A DNA stretch of 64,000 nt from UBA8752 sp002172485 (lineage in GTDB: Bacteria; Bacteroidota; Bacteroidia; Flavobacteriales_D; Sanyastnellaceae). The notes beneath the pieces are model-generated. The model was given only the letters and a program-made list of their open reading frames with translations, was not told where the DNA came from and did not search any database. Location of the stretch: NCBI GenBank assembly GCA_042089915.1, contig JBELJZ010000001.1, forward strand, positions 62,001-126,000, given 5' to 3'. Shown piece after piece: positions 55,549 through 63,890 of the stretch (position 1 is the stretch's first letter; the number at the start of each line of letters is the position of its first letter). The position numbers were made by a program, and so were the translations under genes.

Positions 55549-56754
55549 ATGAACAAGAAGGTCATGTTGCTGGGTTCGGGTGAGCTCGGCAAAGAGGTGG
55601 TCATCGCCTTGCAGCGGCTCGGCCAGCACGTCATCGCGGTGGACGCCTACCCGGGCGCCCCGGCGATGCAGGTGGCGGATGAATCCGAAGTCATCTCCAT
55701 GCTCGATGGCGATGCGCTGGACGCCATCGTGGCCCAGCACCAGCCCGACATCATCGTGCCCGAGGTGGAGTCCATCCGCACAGAGCGCTTTTACGACTAC
55801 GAGAAGCAGGACATCCAGGTGGTGCCCTCGGCCAAGGCCGCCCATTTCACCATGAACCGACGGGCCATTCGGGACCTCGCCGCACAGGATCTCGGCTTGA
55901 AGACCGCCCCCTACCGATACGCGACGTCCCTCGAAGAGCTGCAGGCCGGTGTGGCCGCCGTGGGCATGCCCTGTGTGGTGAAGCCGCTCATGTCCAGCTC
56001 GGGCAAAGGCCAAAGCGTGATTCGCAACGAGGCCGACATCGAGACGGCGTGGAACTACGCCCTCGAAGGGTCCCGTGGCGACCTCGCGGAGATCATCGTG
56101 GAGGCCTTCATCGACTTCGATGACGAGATCACGCTTCTGACCTTGACGCAGGCGAGCGGCGAGACGCTGTTCTGCGCGCCCATCGGGCACCGCCAGGAGC
56201 GCGGCGACTACCAGGAAAGCTGGCAGCCCGCCGTGATGCAGCCGGAGCTCTTGAAGGAGGCCCAAGACATGGCTGCCGCAGTCACGGCTGCCCTCGGTGG
56301 TAATGGCATCTGGGGCGTGGAATTCTTCATCCAGAATCCCCGCGACGGCCAGCCCGGCACGGTGTACTTCTCGGAGTTGTCACCGCGCCCGCACGACACG
56401 GGCATGGTGACCCTGGCAGGAACGCAGAATTTCTCCGAATTCGAATTGCACGCCCGGGCCGTCCTCGGCCTCCCCGTGCCCGCCATCGTCCAGCAGCGCC
56501 CCGGCGCGAGTGCGGTGGTCCTCGCCCCGGAAACCCTGGCGCCCCATGCTGGCGCTGCCCCCATCATCACCGGCCTGGCCGAAGCTACCGCCACACCCAA
56601 CAGCGACTTGCGCGTCTTCGGAAAGCCCACTGTGCGGCCCTACCGCAGAATGGCCGTGGCCATGACCCATGGCATCCCTGGAGACGATGTCGCAGAGCTC
56701 GTCGAGCGCGCCAAGGCCGTCGCCGCCCTCATTCACGTCCACGCCCAAGTCTGA
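55549..56754 (+). CDS. purT: Formate-dependent phosphoribosylglycinamide formyltransferase 2
   Basis: ATP-grasp enzyme that makes formyl-GAR from GAR, formate and ATP in purine synthesis, without folate. 401 residues. N-terminal LLGSGELGKEVVIALQRLGQ and VPEVESIRTE, central ATP-grasp lid CVVKPLMSSSGKGQS, and C-terminal VYFSELSPRPHDTGMVTL with the metal-binding Glu. Probably the lead gene of a unit with two small downstream genes. Confidence 0.96.
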   Translation: MNKKVMLLGSGELGKEVVIALQRLGQHVIAVDAYPGAPAMQVADESEVISMLDGDALDAIVAQHQPDIIVPEVESIRTERFYDYEKQDIQVVPSAKAAHFTMNRRAIRDLAAQDLGLKTAPYRYATSLEELQAGVAAVGMPCVVKPLMSSSGKGQSVIRNEADIETAWNYALEGSRGDLAEIIVEAFIDFDDEITLLTLTQASGETLFCAPIGHRQERGDYQESWQPAVMQPELLKEAQDMAAAVTAALGGNGIWGVEFFIQNPRDGQPGTVYFSELSPRPHDTGMVTLAGTQNFSEFELHARAVLGLPVPAIVQQRPGASAVVLAPETLAPHAGAAPIITGLAEATATPNSDLRVFGKPTVRPYRRMAVAMTHGIPGDDVAELVERAKAVAALIHVHAQV

Positions 56755-56757
56755 ACC

Positions 56758-56946
56758 ATGCGCCGACTGCCCCAATCCCTCTGTCTCATTGGCCTGGCCC
56801 TCGCTGCGGCCGGTTTCACATTCAAGTTGAACCATTATGCAGGGGCGCACACCCTGTTCAACCTCGGTGTGGCCACCCTTGTGGTCGGCCTGTTGCTCTG
56901 GGCGGTTAAACTCCTGCGGCGCCCGTCTGGAGAGGCGAATGGGTGA
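56758..56946 (+). CDS. Small two-helix membrane protein
   Basis: 62 residues with two hydrophobic segments (about 8-22 and 35-52) joined by FKLNHYAGAHTLFNLG. The segment resembles the FKIxHxPGA...G pattern seen in GldL and in small Bacteroidota membrane proteins, but this is weak. It begins 3 nt after purT and overlaps the next small gene by 8 nt. Confidence 0.6.
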   Translation: MRRLPQSLCLIGLALAAAGFTFKLNHYAGAHTLFNLGVATLVVGLLLWAVKLLRRPSGEANG

Positions 56947-57100
56947 GCCCCTTGACTTTTCGGCGGAGATCGAGCGCTTCGAGATGAAGCCGGGCCGCCG
57001 CCGCGGGGTCATTCACCACATCGCTTCCGCGAAGTCCGAGGAGACGATTGCAAAGCGCATTGTCCGGCTCATGGAGAAGTTGGGGATGTCGGAGTCCTGA
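56939..57100 (+). CDS. Small charged protein, 53 residues, unknown function
   Basis: Starts MGEPLDFSAEIERFEMKPGR, then a basic RRRGVIHHIASAKSEET segment and a C-terminal helix ending KLGMSES. No signal or membrane segment. Coding status rests on the overlap with the preceding gene, the codon pattern and the compact layout. Confidence 0.55.
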   Translation: MGEPLDFSAEIERFEMKPGRRRGVIHHIASAKSEETIAKRIVRLMEKLGMSES

Positions 57101-57116
57101 GGGGATTCTCCTAATT

Positions 57117-57140
57117 TGGGTCCACACCTTATTGGACCCA
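57117..57140 (+). promoter_or_regulatory. Perfect inverted repeat ending on the start codon of the 57140 gene
   Basis: TGGGTCCA and TGGACCCA are separated by 8 nt; the last base of the second arm is the A of the ATG. As RNA it could cover the start codon; as DNA it could be an operator. TAATTTG just upstream resembles a -7 box with one base missing. Confidence 0.55.
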
Positions 57141-57682
57141 TGAAGAACCCCATCGTCTACACGCTGGTCGGAGGCCTCGTCCTCTTCGTCTGGCAGTTCC
57201 TCTCCTTTGCCGCCATCAACCTCCACGGTGAGGCCCAGACCTACACGGAAAAGGACCAGCAGATCCTCGAATTCCTCGACTCCATCGAGCTTGAACCCGG
57301 TATGTATGCCCTCGGGGCACCCTCCGATGCGGAGCGCACCGACCCAGCGTTGCAGGAAGCTTATCTCGAGCGGATGGAGGGCCAACCTTGGGCGCAATTG
57401 AATTACCAGGCGGCCTGGACCAACGACATGACAGGCAACCTCCTCCGGAGCCTCGTGATGAACCTGCTGACCGCGTTTCTCCTGTTCTGGATGATGAAGA
57501 ACCTGGCCGACCCCACCTTGGCCCGTCGCCTGATGCTCGCGGTATTCGTTGGCTGGGCGGGCTTCATGTTTTACCCCTACAGCAACTTCATCTGGTACAA
57601 GAAGCCCGACATCTGGGCGCACCTTACAGACGGCACCATTCCGTTTGCGGTATTGGGGCTGCTCGGTCCCAAGGGACGCTGA
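57140..57682 (+). CDS. Membrane protein of unknown function
   Basis: 180 residues from the ATG giving MKNPIVYTLVGGLVLFVWQF. One N-terminal helix, a periplasmic stretch of about 70 residues with an acidic head (EAQTYTEKDQQILEFLDS), then three hydrophobic segments (LLTAFLLFWMMKNLA; LMLAVFVGWAGFMFY; IPFAVLGLLG). No family recognised. Confidence 0.75.
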   Translation: MKNPIVYTLVGGLVLFVWQFLSFAAINLHGEAQTYTEKDQQILEFLDSIELEPGMYALGAPSDAERTDPALQEAYLERMEGQPWAQLNYQAAWTNDMTGNLLRSLVMNLLTAFLLFWMMKNLADPTLARRLMLAVFVGWAGFMFYPYSNFIWYKKPDIWAHLTDGTIPFAVLGLLGPKGR

Positions 57683-57820
57683 AATTGAATCAGCGGTTCG
57701 AGGCCCGTCGCGGGAATTGAAAATGAGTGGGTTGCGTCAAAACCGTGTCCATTGTACACTCGTAACTGATTCAAAACGTGAGGATTGGGAATTAACTTGG
57801 GCGAGCCAAACGCATCACAT

Positions 57821-58108
57821 ATGAAGACCCGCTCCCTCAACGAATTGCGTCAGACCCGTGACGCCGTCTACACTCCACCGACCTCTCACGAGCAATGTTT
57901 GAAGCAACGCTTGGAAGGACGGAGCTACCTCGTACTCGATGCGCAAGGGCTCCCGGAGGTGACGTGTGACGATGTGCAGTGCATCCTGGATGTGCGCCCG
58001 ACGCTGAACGGCGAAGCGGTGCTGTCCCACTTCGATGGTGGCGCCACGGCCATGACGCTGCCGGACGGGGGCAGCATTCGCGTGGTGCCGCGCCGCAAGC
58101 GCAACTGA
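57821..58108 (+). CDS. Hypothetical protein, 95 residues
   Basis: Starts MKTRSLNELRQTRDAVYTPP. No signal or membrane segment; rich in charged residues with a short beta-like core (YLVLDAQGLPEV, AVLSHFDGGATAMTL) and a basic tail VVPRRKRN. A 138-nt non-coding stretch precedes it, holding TAACTTGG (one base off the -7 consensus) 20 nt before the ATG. No family recognised. Confidence 0.55.
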   Translation: MKTRSLNELRQTRDAVYTPPTSHEQCLKQRLEGRSYLVLDAQGLPEVTCDDVQCILDVRPTLNGEAVLSHFDGGATAMTLPDGGSIRVVPRRKRN

Positions 58109-58116
58109 CCCCGCGT

Positions 58117-58290
58117 TCAGTCGTTGTCGCCGCCGCTGTGCCGCCGGAACTTCAGTAGGTCTTTGAACCGATTCACCTGGTCCTTGGATACCACGCCCTT
58201 CGCCACGAGGGCGAACAGGACGACCCACATCAATCCCTTGATGAGGAAGAAGAGGAAGCCGGCCAGCCCGAAGGCTTTCAACGTGTCCAT
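58117..58290 (-). CDS. Small single-helix membrane protein, 57 residues
   Basis: Reads MDTLKAFGLAGFLFFLIKGL, then MWVVLFALVAKGVVS, so one long or two short membrane helices, followed by a charged tail KDQVNRFKDLLKFRRHSGGD. The frame is intact from ATG to TGA and fills the space between a convergent gene and the cupin gene, 10 nt downstream of the latter. Confidence 0.6.
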   Translation of the reverse strand: MDTLKAFGLAGFLFFLIKGLMWVVLFALVAKGVVSKDQVNRFKDLLKFRRHSGGDND

Positions 58291-58300
58291 TATGACGGGC

Positions 58301-58660
58301 TCAGATGTGGCCTTGCCGCTCCACGGTTCGTTCGGATGAGATGCCGCCTGTATGGTGGGTGTCCTGCGGTTCGAACAGCAGGATCCACACTTCTTCTTTC
58401 GTCACGGGCCGGTGCTCGACACCTTTCGGTACGACGATGATTTCACCAGGCCCCACTTCCACTTTGCGGTCGCGGAATTCCATGGTCATTCGCCCTCGTA
58501 TGACGTGGAACAGCTCGTCCTGCTCATCGTGGGCATGCCAGAGGAATTCCCCTTGAATCTTGGCGAGCTTGACATCTTGACCGTTGAGCTGGGCGATGAT
58601 TTTGGGGCTCCACTGCTCGTCAAACAGGCCGAACTTGTCTTGGATGGAGATGGCGTGCAT
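58301..58660 (-). CDS. Single-domain cupin protein
   Basis: 119 residues starting MHAISIQDKFGLFDEQWSPK. Cupin motif 1 is WHAHDEQDELFHVIRG and motif 2 PGEIIVVPKGVEHRP, giving the usual His/Glu metal site. Such small cupins bind metals or act on sugars or small acids; no substrate can be named. It is divergent from the flippase gene. Confidence 0.88.
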   Translation of the reverse strand: MHAISIQDKFGLFDEQWSPKIIAQLNGQDVKLAKIQGEFLWHAHDEQDELFHVIRGRMTMEFRDRKVEVGPGEIIVVPKGVEHRPVTKEEVWILLFEPQDTHHTGGISSERTVERQGHI

Positions 58661-58742
58661 GGCGGGAAGGTAGGACTGCATCGCCGCGGTCGAGGCGCAG
58701 TACCTTCGAGGCTGTGCAGCGTGCAGGCAAATCGAACGGCCC

Positions 58743-59987
58743 ATGTTGAGGCGAATGGCGACCCTTCTCGGGGGCTCGCTTTCGGGCCAATTGGTCACGA
58801 TTGCCGCGGCGTTCGCGCTGACCCGCCTATACACGCCCGAAGCGTTTGCCCATCTCGAGATGTTCGCTCTGGCCACCGGCCTGGCTGCGGTGCTGGGGAC
58901 TGGGAAATATGAGCAGGCGCTCATGCTGCCGAAGGTTGATTCTGAGGCGCGCGTCCTGTTTGCCGCTGGCCAGCGTGCCGTGGGCGCGTTGGTCCTGGTC
59001 GTCCTCGGGTTGACCATCGCCACCGCTTCCTGGGTGTCCGAGCAATATGAACTGGAGCATTGGTGGTCCATTGCGTGCGGTCTGCCGCTCTTTTGTGCCC
59101 TGGCTGCCCACACGCGCCTGCTGGAGTATTGGCATCACCGCGCGACATCGGCCGGCCGTGTGGCCACCGCACAAGCGGCGGGTCCACTGGCTTCGGAAGG
59201 GGTGAAGTTGGCCTTGGCCGGTCCCATGTCCACCACCGGTCTGGTTTGGGGCACAGCCACGGGCATCGCAGTTCGCTGGGGCGTGATGCGGCGTGGCCTC
59301 AATGGGCTCATTCACGAGACGAGAGCCTGGCACCAGGTAAAGGACGACGGCGTGCTGGCTGCATACCGGGATTACCCCACCTGGGTGCTGGCCGGCAGTG
59401 CGATGAACCGCTTGGCCCAATGGCTCCATGTGCTGCTGATCGGAGCGACGTTGGGCCCCATTCTGCTCGGCATGATGGGCCTTGCGCGGCGCATGGTGAT
59501 GCAGCCCTTGTCGCTGTTGGCGACCTCAGCGGCGCCCGTGCTGTTTCAAGGGTCGACCGAGGTGGAGGATGGGGCACCCCTCCGTCGGCTCTTCTTGCAA
59601 GCCTTGGCGGCTTTCGGTACAGTTTCATTGCTGGTGGGCGCTGCCGTGTTCTCGGCGCCCGACCATACGACGGCGTGGCTTTTTGGAGAGGCTTGGCGCG
59701 GCGCCATGGACGTGGTGCGCATCCTGACGCCGTGGTTTGTCCTGAATTTCATGACGGCCGGTTTGGGCGCGCTGTTCCACCGGGTGCGCAAACTGCGCTG
59801 GATCACGTGGCTCGATGGGCTCCACCTCCTGGCCGTGGCGGTGGGGTGGTACCTCGGGACCGTTCGGCCGGAGTGGTTTGGCGGGGGAGAATGGGGCGCC
59901 CTCATCGGCATTGTCTGGGCCAAATGCGGCTATTATCTGTTGAACCTCGCGGTGCTCGTCACCGCCGTCATGCGCCACGGGAAATGA
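58743..59987 (+). CDS. Polysaccharide flippase-like membrane protein (Wzx/MATE type)
   Basis: 414 residues with about a dozen hydrophobic segments. The start (MATLLGGSLSGQLVTIAAAF, ALTRLYTPEAFAHLEMF) is characteristic of O-antigen flippases that move lipid-linked sugars across the inner membrane. The ATG taken is 58743, with another four codons in. TACCTTCG, one base off the -7 box, is 34 nt upstream. The stop overlaps the start of the GT4 gene (ATGA), supporting a joint role. Confidence 0.85.
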   Translation: MLRRMATLLGGSLSGQLVTIAAAFALTRLYTPEAFAHLEMFALATGLAAVLGTGKYEQALMLPKVDSEARVLFAAGQRAVGALVLVVLGLTIATASWVSEQYELEHWWSIACGLPLFCALAAHTRLLEYWHHRATSAGRVATAQAAGPLASEGVKLALAGPMSTTGLVWGTATGIAVRWGVMRRGLNGLIHETRAWHQVKDDGVLAAYRDYPTWVLAGSAMNRLAQWLHVLLIGATLGPILLGMMGLARRMVMQPLSLLATSAAPVLFQGSTEVEDGAPLRRLFLQALAAFGTVSLLVGAAVFSAPDHTTAWLFGEAWRGAMDVVRILTPWFVLNFMTAGLGALFHRVRKLRWITWLDGLHLLAVAVGWYLGTVRPEWFGGGEWGALIGIVWAKCGYYLLNLAVLVTAVMRHGK

Positions 59988-61129
59988 GAATCGCCAATGT
60001 GGTCCTCAACGACTTTACGCGGGACAACCGCGTGTTGAAGGTTTCCCAGAGCTTGGCAGCCGACGGGCACGATGTGACGGTGGTGGCCCTGCACAAGGCG
60101 GACTTGGAGTTGGAGGAGCAGCGTGACGGTTGGCGCGTCGTCCGCACCCGCATTCGAACGGCAGCCTTGCCCCGGGGCACGGTGTTCGGCGTCCTGAAAA
60201 TGGCTGAGCTCGCCCTGCGGGTGGTCTGGCGGTGGCGCAAGGTGGATGCTTGGCATTGCAACGACATCGAAGCCTTCGTCCTCGGCTGGTGCGCCCAGAG
60301 GCTGAACCCTCGGCTCAAGCTGGTTTACGACTGCCATGAGTTCGAGGCGGAGCGCAACGCCAAGCCCGCTGCTGAGCGCAAAATGGTGGCCTGGCTGGAG
60401 CGTCGGATGATCCGCAAGGCCACTGCCGTAATCACCGTCAGCCCCTCCATTGCGGAGGCCTACCGGGAGCGCTATGCCGCACACGGCATTCCCGAAGTCC
60501 ATTTGGTGCGCAACATTCCGGAGCCCCAGCCGACTCAGGACGGCCAGGCTCCCGATCATTTCCGCAGCCGGTTCGGCATCTCGGAGAACGACTTCATCGC
60601 CCTCTATCAAGGCGCATTCACCCACAACCGGGGCTTGGAGACCGCACTCGACGCGATGCGGGGTCTGGAAGGCACAGGCATTCACTTGGTCCTCATGGGG
60701 TACGGTCCGCTCCAGTCCCTCGTGGATGCCACTGCGGAGGCGCTGCCCCACGTGCATGTCCACCCCGCCGTGGCGTACGAGGACGTCCTGGAGCACACCC
60801 GGAGCGCAGACGTGGGCCTGGTATCGGTCAAGCCCACCTGCCTCAGTTACCTCTACTGCCTGCCCAACAAGCTCTTTGAGTACCTCCTCGCCGGGGTGCC
60901 GGTGTTGGCCAATGACTTGCCGGATTGTCGGGCATTGATCGAGGAATTCCATGTCGGCAAAGTGGTAGAGGCCGACACGGCAGAAGGGTGGCGCAAGGCC
61001 TTACGCAACATGAGACAGGAAAATGGAGCCCAGTTCGGGCCGGGGTTGACCCGCGCGGCGCAATCCCTGAGTTGGCAGGCGGAATCCAATGTCCTGTGCA
61101 GTCTGTATACCCGTATGGCCAAGGGCTAG
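59984..61129 (+). CDS. Family 4 glycosyltransferase
   Basis: 381 residues. GT-B fold: N-terminal domain MRIANVVLNDFTRDNRVLKV, the acceptor-side DCHEFEAER, then the nucleotide-sugar domain with IALYQGAFTHNRGLETALDA and the E-x7-E region PNKLFEYLLAGVPVLANDL. Start overlaps the flippase stop. Its stop overlaps the stop of the convergent GT39 gene by three bases. Confidence 0.92.
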   Translation: MRIANVVLNDFTRDNRVLKVSQSLAADGHDVTVVALHKADLELEEQRDGWRVVRTRIRTAALPRGTVFGVLKMAELALRVVWRWRKVDAWHCNDIEAFVLGWCAQRLNPRLKLVYDCHEFEAERNAKPAAERKMVAWLERRMIRKATAVITVSPSIAEAYRERYAAHGIPEVHLVRNIPEPQPTQDGQAPDHFRSRFGISENDFIALYQGAFTHNRGLETALDAMRGLEGTGIHLVLMGYGPLQSLVDATAEALPHVHVHPAVAYEDVLEHTRSADVGLVSVKPTCLSYLYCLPNKLFEYLLAGVPVLANDLPDCRALIEEFHVGKVVEADTAEGWRKALRNMRQENGAQFGPGLTRAAQSLSWQAESNVLCSLYTRMAKG

Positions 61130-62628
61130 TGTACCGATGTGATGTCGGTCTTGGGACAGGAAGGAACCTCGATGACAAACAACGCTTTGACCGGCTTTCC
61201 TCCACGGTCAATGGTTCCAGCAGTCCGCCACGGGATCTCCGGAAAATGATCCTCGCGCCAAGCGTCGGCGCGCGGGAAATTGCGGCTGTCCGTCACCAGG
61301 AAGTATCGGTCTGAATCGCTGGGCGTGCCCCATTCTCCGTGTACCCAAGCGAATTTGTGGACCGCTGCCAGGCTGCCCAACGCGTATGTCCTACACCCAG
61401 AAGGTGCAGAGAGGTAGTGGTCCAAGTGGGCAGCGGGAAACCAACCCGGTGAAATCAATGCGGTACGGTCGGGGTCCAGGCCTTCCGCTGTCATGAATTC
61501 CATCCAGAGGGATCCGGCTTGCTCCCATCCAAACAGGTCCAGGGTCACGTCCTCTGCAGCGTTGTCCAAGCCTGCGGACGGGGTGATACATCCAGTTCGA
61601 ATGTGGGCCAACCCAACGACAACGATGGCAGCAAACAGGCCAATGGCCGCCCGCACAAGTCGTCGCCCTTGTTTTCCCCAACTGGAGGCCAAGGTGCCAG
61701 CCAAGGGAAGCAGGGTGAGGTAAGCAGGGCCTGTCCAGTGGGGCAGCGTTCTTCGAAACAAAGAAAACCCGATGAATACCGCGAGAAGGGGGATGGCGGT
61801 GAAGAGCAGCAAGCTGGCTTCTGGCTGTCTCCGCCAGCGCCCGCGACATGCAGCGATGATGGCGGCCCAAACCATCCACCACACCACAGGATTTTGGTAG
61901 GCGATTTCGCCTGCGATTTCCTGGGCTGCGAAGTCAAAACGGAGACCGTGCGTGGGCTGAACCCGTTCACCGTGAAAGGCAAAGGAGATCCAATCATTGG
62001 ATTGATTCCACCACAAGGTGGGCAACAGCCCCAAGGCCCCCACTGTATTCATCCACCAGAAGCCGACCGTTTTGAAATGCCTTCTGGCGTGGGCTGCACA
62101 GAACCCCCAAATGCCCACCACCAGAAAGGCACTGTGGTATTTGGACAGCAGGGCCCCGGCAATGAGCAAGCCCATGGTCGTCCATGCACCCCAATGGGGA
62201 GTGCCCTTGGGCAATTGCTGGACAGCCAGATTCAAGGTGGCCAGCCAAAACACAGATTGGGGCGCGTCTGGCATCAGAAATGTCCCCGTGATGACACTGC
62301 TGTAGAGGCTGGCTGTGTGCAGGGCGACCGCAATTCCACCGGCTTTTTCGCCCCCAAGGGATTCCCCAATTTCGTAGGTGAGCCAAGCGCCGAGCGTCCC
62401 GCAGAGGAGCGGAAGTCCCCTCAGTGCCAAGTCGGACGGTGCGCTCGAGAAGCCGGTCATCAGCGCCGTCAGCCAACCCAGCATGGCAGGGTGGTCGAAA
62501 TGACTCCAATCAGGATACAGGGCGTAGAGCCGGTAGTACACCTCGTCGTTTCCGAGGTCGAGACCCAAAGCCAGGGCCAAACGGGCGATCAAGCCAAGCA
62601 GCAGCCATCGGAGGGCAGTCCTGCTCAT
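61126..62628 (-). CDS. Family 39-type membrane glycosyltransferase (ArnT/PMT-like)
   Basis: 500 residues with about ten or more hydrophobic segments. The first loop has the catalytic acidic motif GNDEVYYRLYALYPDWSHFD as in enzymes that move a sugar from a polyprenyl phosphate to lipid or glycan outside the inner membrane. The C-terminal part is periplasmic. ATG chosen gives MSRTALRWLLLGLIARLA. It overlaps the end of the PHP-like gene (ATGA). Confidence 0.85.
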   Translation of the reverse strand: MSRTALRWLLLGLIARLALALGLDLGNDEVYYRLYALYPDWSHFDHPAMLGWLTALMTGFSSAPSDLALRGLPLLCGTLGAWLTYEIGESLGGEKAGGIAVALHTASLYSSVITGTFLMPDAPQSVFWLATLNLAVQQLPKGTPHWGAWTTMGLLIAGALLSKYHSAFLVVGIWGFCAAHARRHFKTVGFWWMNTVGALGLLPTLWWNQSNDWISFAFHGERVQPTHGLRFDFAAQEIAGEIAYQNPVVWWMVWAAIIAACRGRWRRQPEASLLLFTAIPLLAVFIGFSLFRRTLPHWTGPAYLTLLPLAGTLASSWGKQGRRLVRAAIGLFAAIVVVGLAHIRTGCITPSAGLDNAAEDVTLDLFGWEQAGSLWMEFMTAEGLDPDRTALISPGWFPAAHLDHYLSAPSGCRTYALGSLAAVHKFAWVHGEWGTPSDSDRYFLVTDSRNFPRADAWREDHFPEIPWRTAGTIDRGGKPVKALFVIEVPSCPKTDITSVH

Positions 62629-63890
62629 GCGCTGGCGCGAAGGACTGTTTTGCTGCGGCCAAGGCCCAGGCGAATTCGGCGCTTCCTCCCGAAGAGAAGC
62701 ACAGCAAAGAGCAGGCACAGACCAAAACCGATTCGAATCGTCCGGGTCAGTGGCAGGTTGACCGCAGCCACAGCAGGAACAGGGGGCACGCCATGTTCCG
62801 TTCTGAAGACGGGGTTCAACATGTACACGTCGCCATTGGTGAGTTCCATCTCTGCCCGAACATAAGTGTGCTCAGGTTTCAGGGCAAAACCTGCGCGCCG
62901 GGCGCCCTGTTGCCACGCTTGTGTCATCAGGGTGTCGCCGTTTTGTCCAATGAAGCGCGCCTCGAGAATGGGCAGGCTGGCCTCAATCCACAGGGAATCG
63001 CCATGAATTTTGCAACTGCGCAATTCTGAACGCTCGGACAGGTGCGCCACCTTCTCCTGATGGGTCGCATTTTCTCCGGTTCCGGGAAGAAAAGCGTACG
63101 CCTTTCCCGTGACCAGGGCATGAATGACGTCCTCTTCCTGAAGCGACGTCGTGTGAACCATGGTCGCGTTGCGTCCGTATTCCCAGGGTTTGTCCAAGTC
63201 GTGGGCGTCGTCATTGGAGAGGATGAAAACAGGCTTGCCGGCTGAGAGGGCCGCATCCCAGTGGGGCATGCTCATTCGAAATTTGGAGCTTGCCTCGACC
63301 AATTGATAGTCCGTCAACAGGGCCATGTCCTCCAGTGAATACGCCTTGCGCAAACTGGGATGGGCAATGGCCACCGCTCCAGAGGCATTGGACAGTCTGC
63401 GGAGGATGTGCTGTTTGTTGTGGCGGGACTGAAGCAACGGATAGTCCAAGGCGACCACCGATTCGGAGCCCAGACAGACTTGGTGCGTCTTGAAGGCGCC
63501 ATAGCCGTGCTCATACACGCGGATCAGCGGTCGGTCCGGTGTGGTGAACCGGTTGATGGACATGTAGTCCGAAATGGTGATGATGTCGTATCCCAATTCG
63601 GAGTAGACATCGAATATGCGCTGGGGCGTGTTGTTTCGGCCGTTGGTGATGCCCCCCCAGACTTCGGATTGGACCTGAAAGTTGCCCAATTGCCAATCCG
63701 ATCCATCCAGCTTTTGGTAGGGGTTGTACCAAACCGTTCCGGAAAAAGGGTCGGTCTCGGGGAAGGTGTAGGCCGGACTGTAGACCGCCATGTGCACCAT
63801 GCTCATTACGGACAGGCACAATATGAAACCACCGAAGGCTTTGACTCCTTGGGTGAGCCGTCTTTGGCCGCTGTTCTTTGATGGGAGCAC
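62625..63890 (-). CDS. PHP-domain-like membrane protein with altered metal site
   Basis: 421 residues from a GTG start. A membrane helix at about 18-38, a long periplasmic PHP-like domain, a second helix near the C-terminus (IGFGLCLLFAVLLFG) and a basic tail. Fold landmarks are NFQVQSEVWGGITNG, YDIITISDYMSINRF, AIAHPSLRKAY and ILSNDDAHD. In active PHP proteins the first is HxH and the second contains DH; here they are QVQ (72-74) and DY (108-109), so catalysis is doubtful. Cotranscribed with the GT39 gene. Confidence 0.75.
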   Translation of the reverse strand: MLPSKNSGQRRLTQGVKAFGGFILCLSVMSMVHMAVYSPAYTFPETDPFSGTVWYNPYQKLDGSDWQLGNFQVQSEVWGGITNGRNNTPQRIFDVYSELGYDIITISDYMSINRFTTPDRPLIRVYEHGYGAFKTHQVCLGSESVVALDYPLLQSRHNKQHILRRLSNASGAVAIAHPSLRKAYSLEDMALLTDYQLVEASSKFRMSMPHWDAALSAGKPVFILSNDDAHDLDKPWEYGRNATMVHTTSLQEEDVIHALVTGKAYAFLPGTGENATHQEKVAHLSERSELRSCKIHGDSLWIEASLPILEARFIGQNGDTLMTQAWQQGARRAGFALKPEHTYVRAEMELTNGDVYMLNPVFRTEHGVPPVPAVAAVNLPLTRTIRIGFGLCLLFAVLLFGRKRRIRLGLGRSKTVLRASA

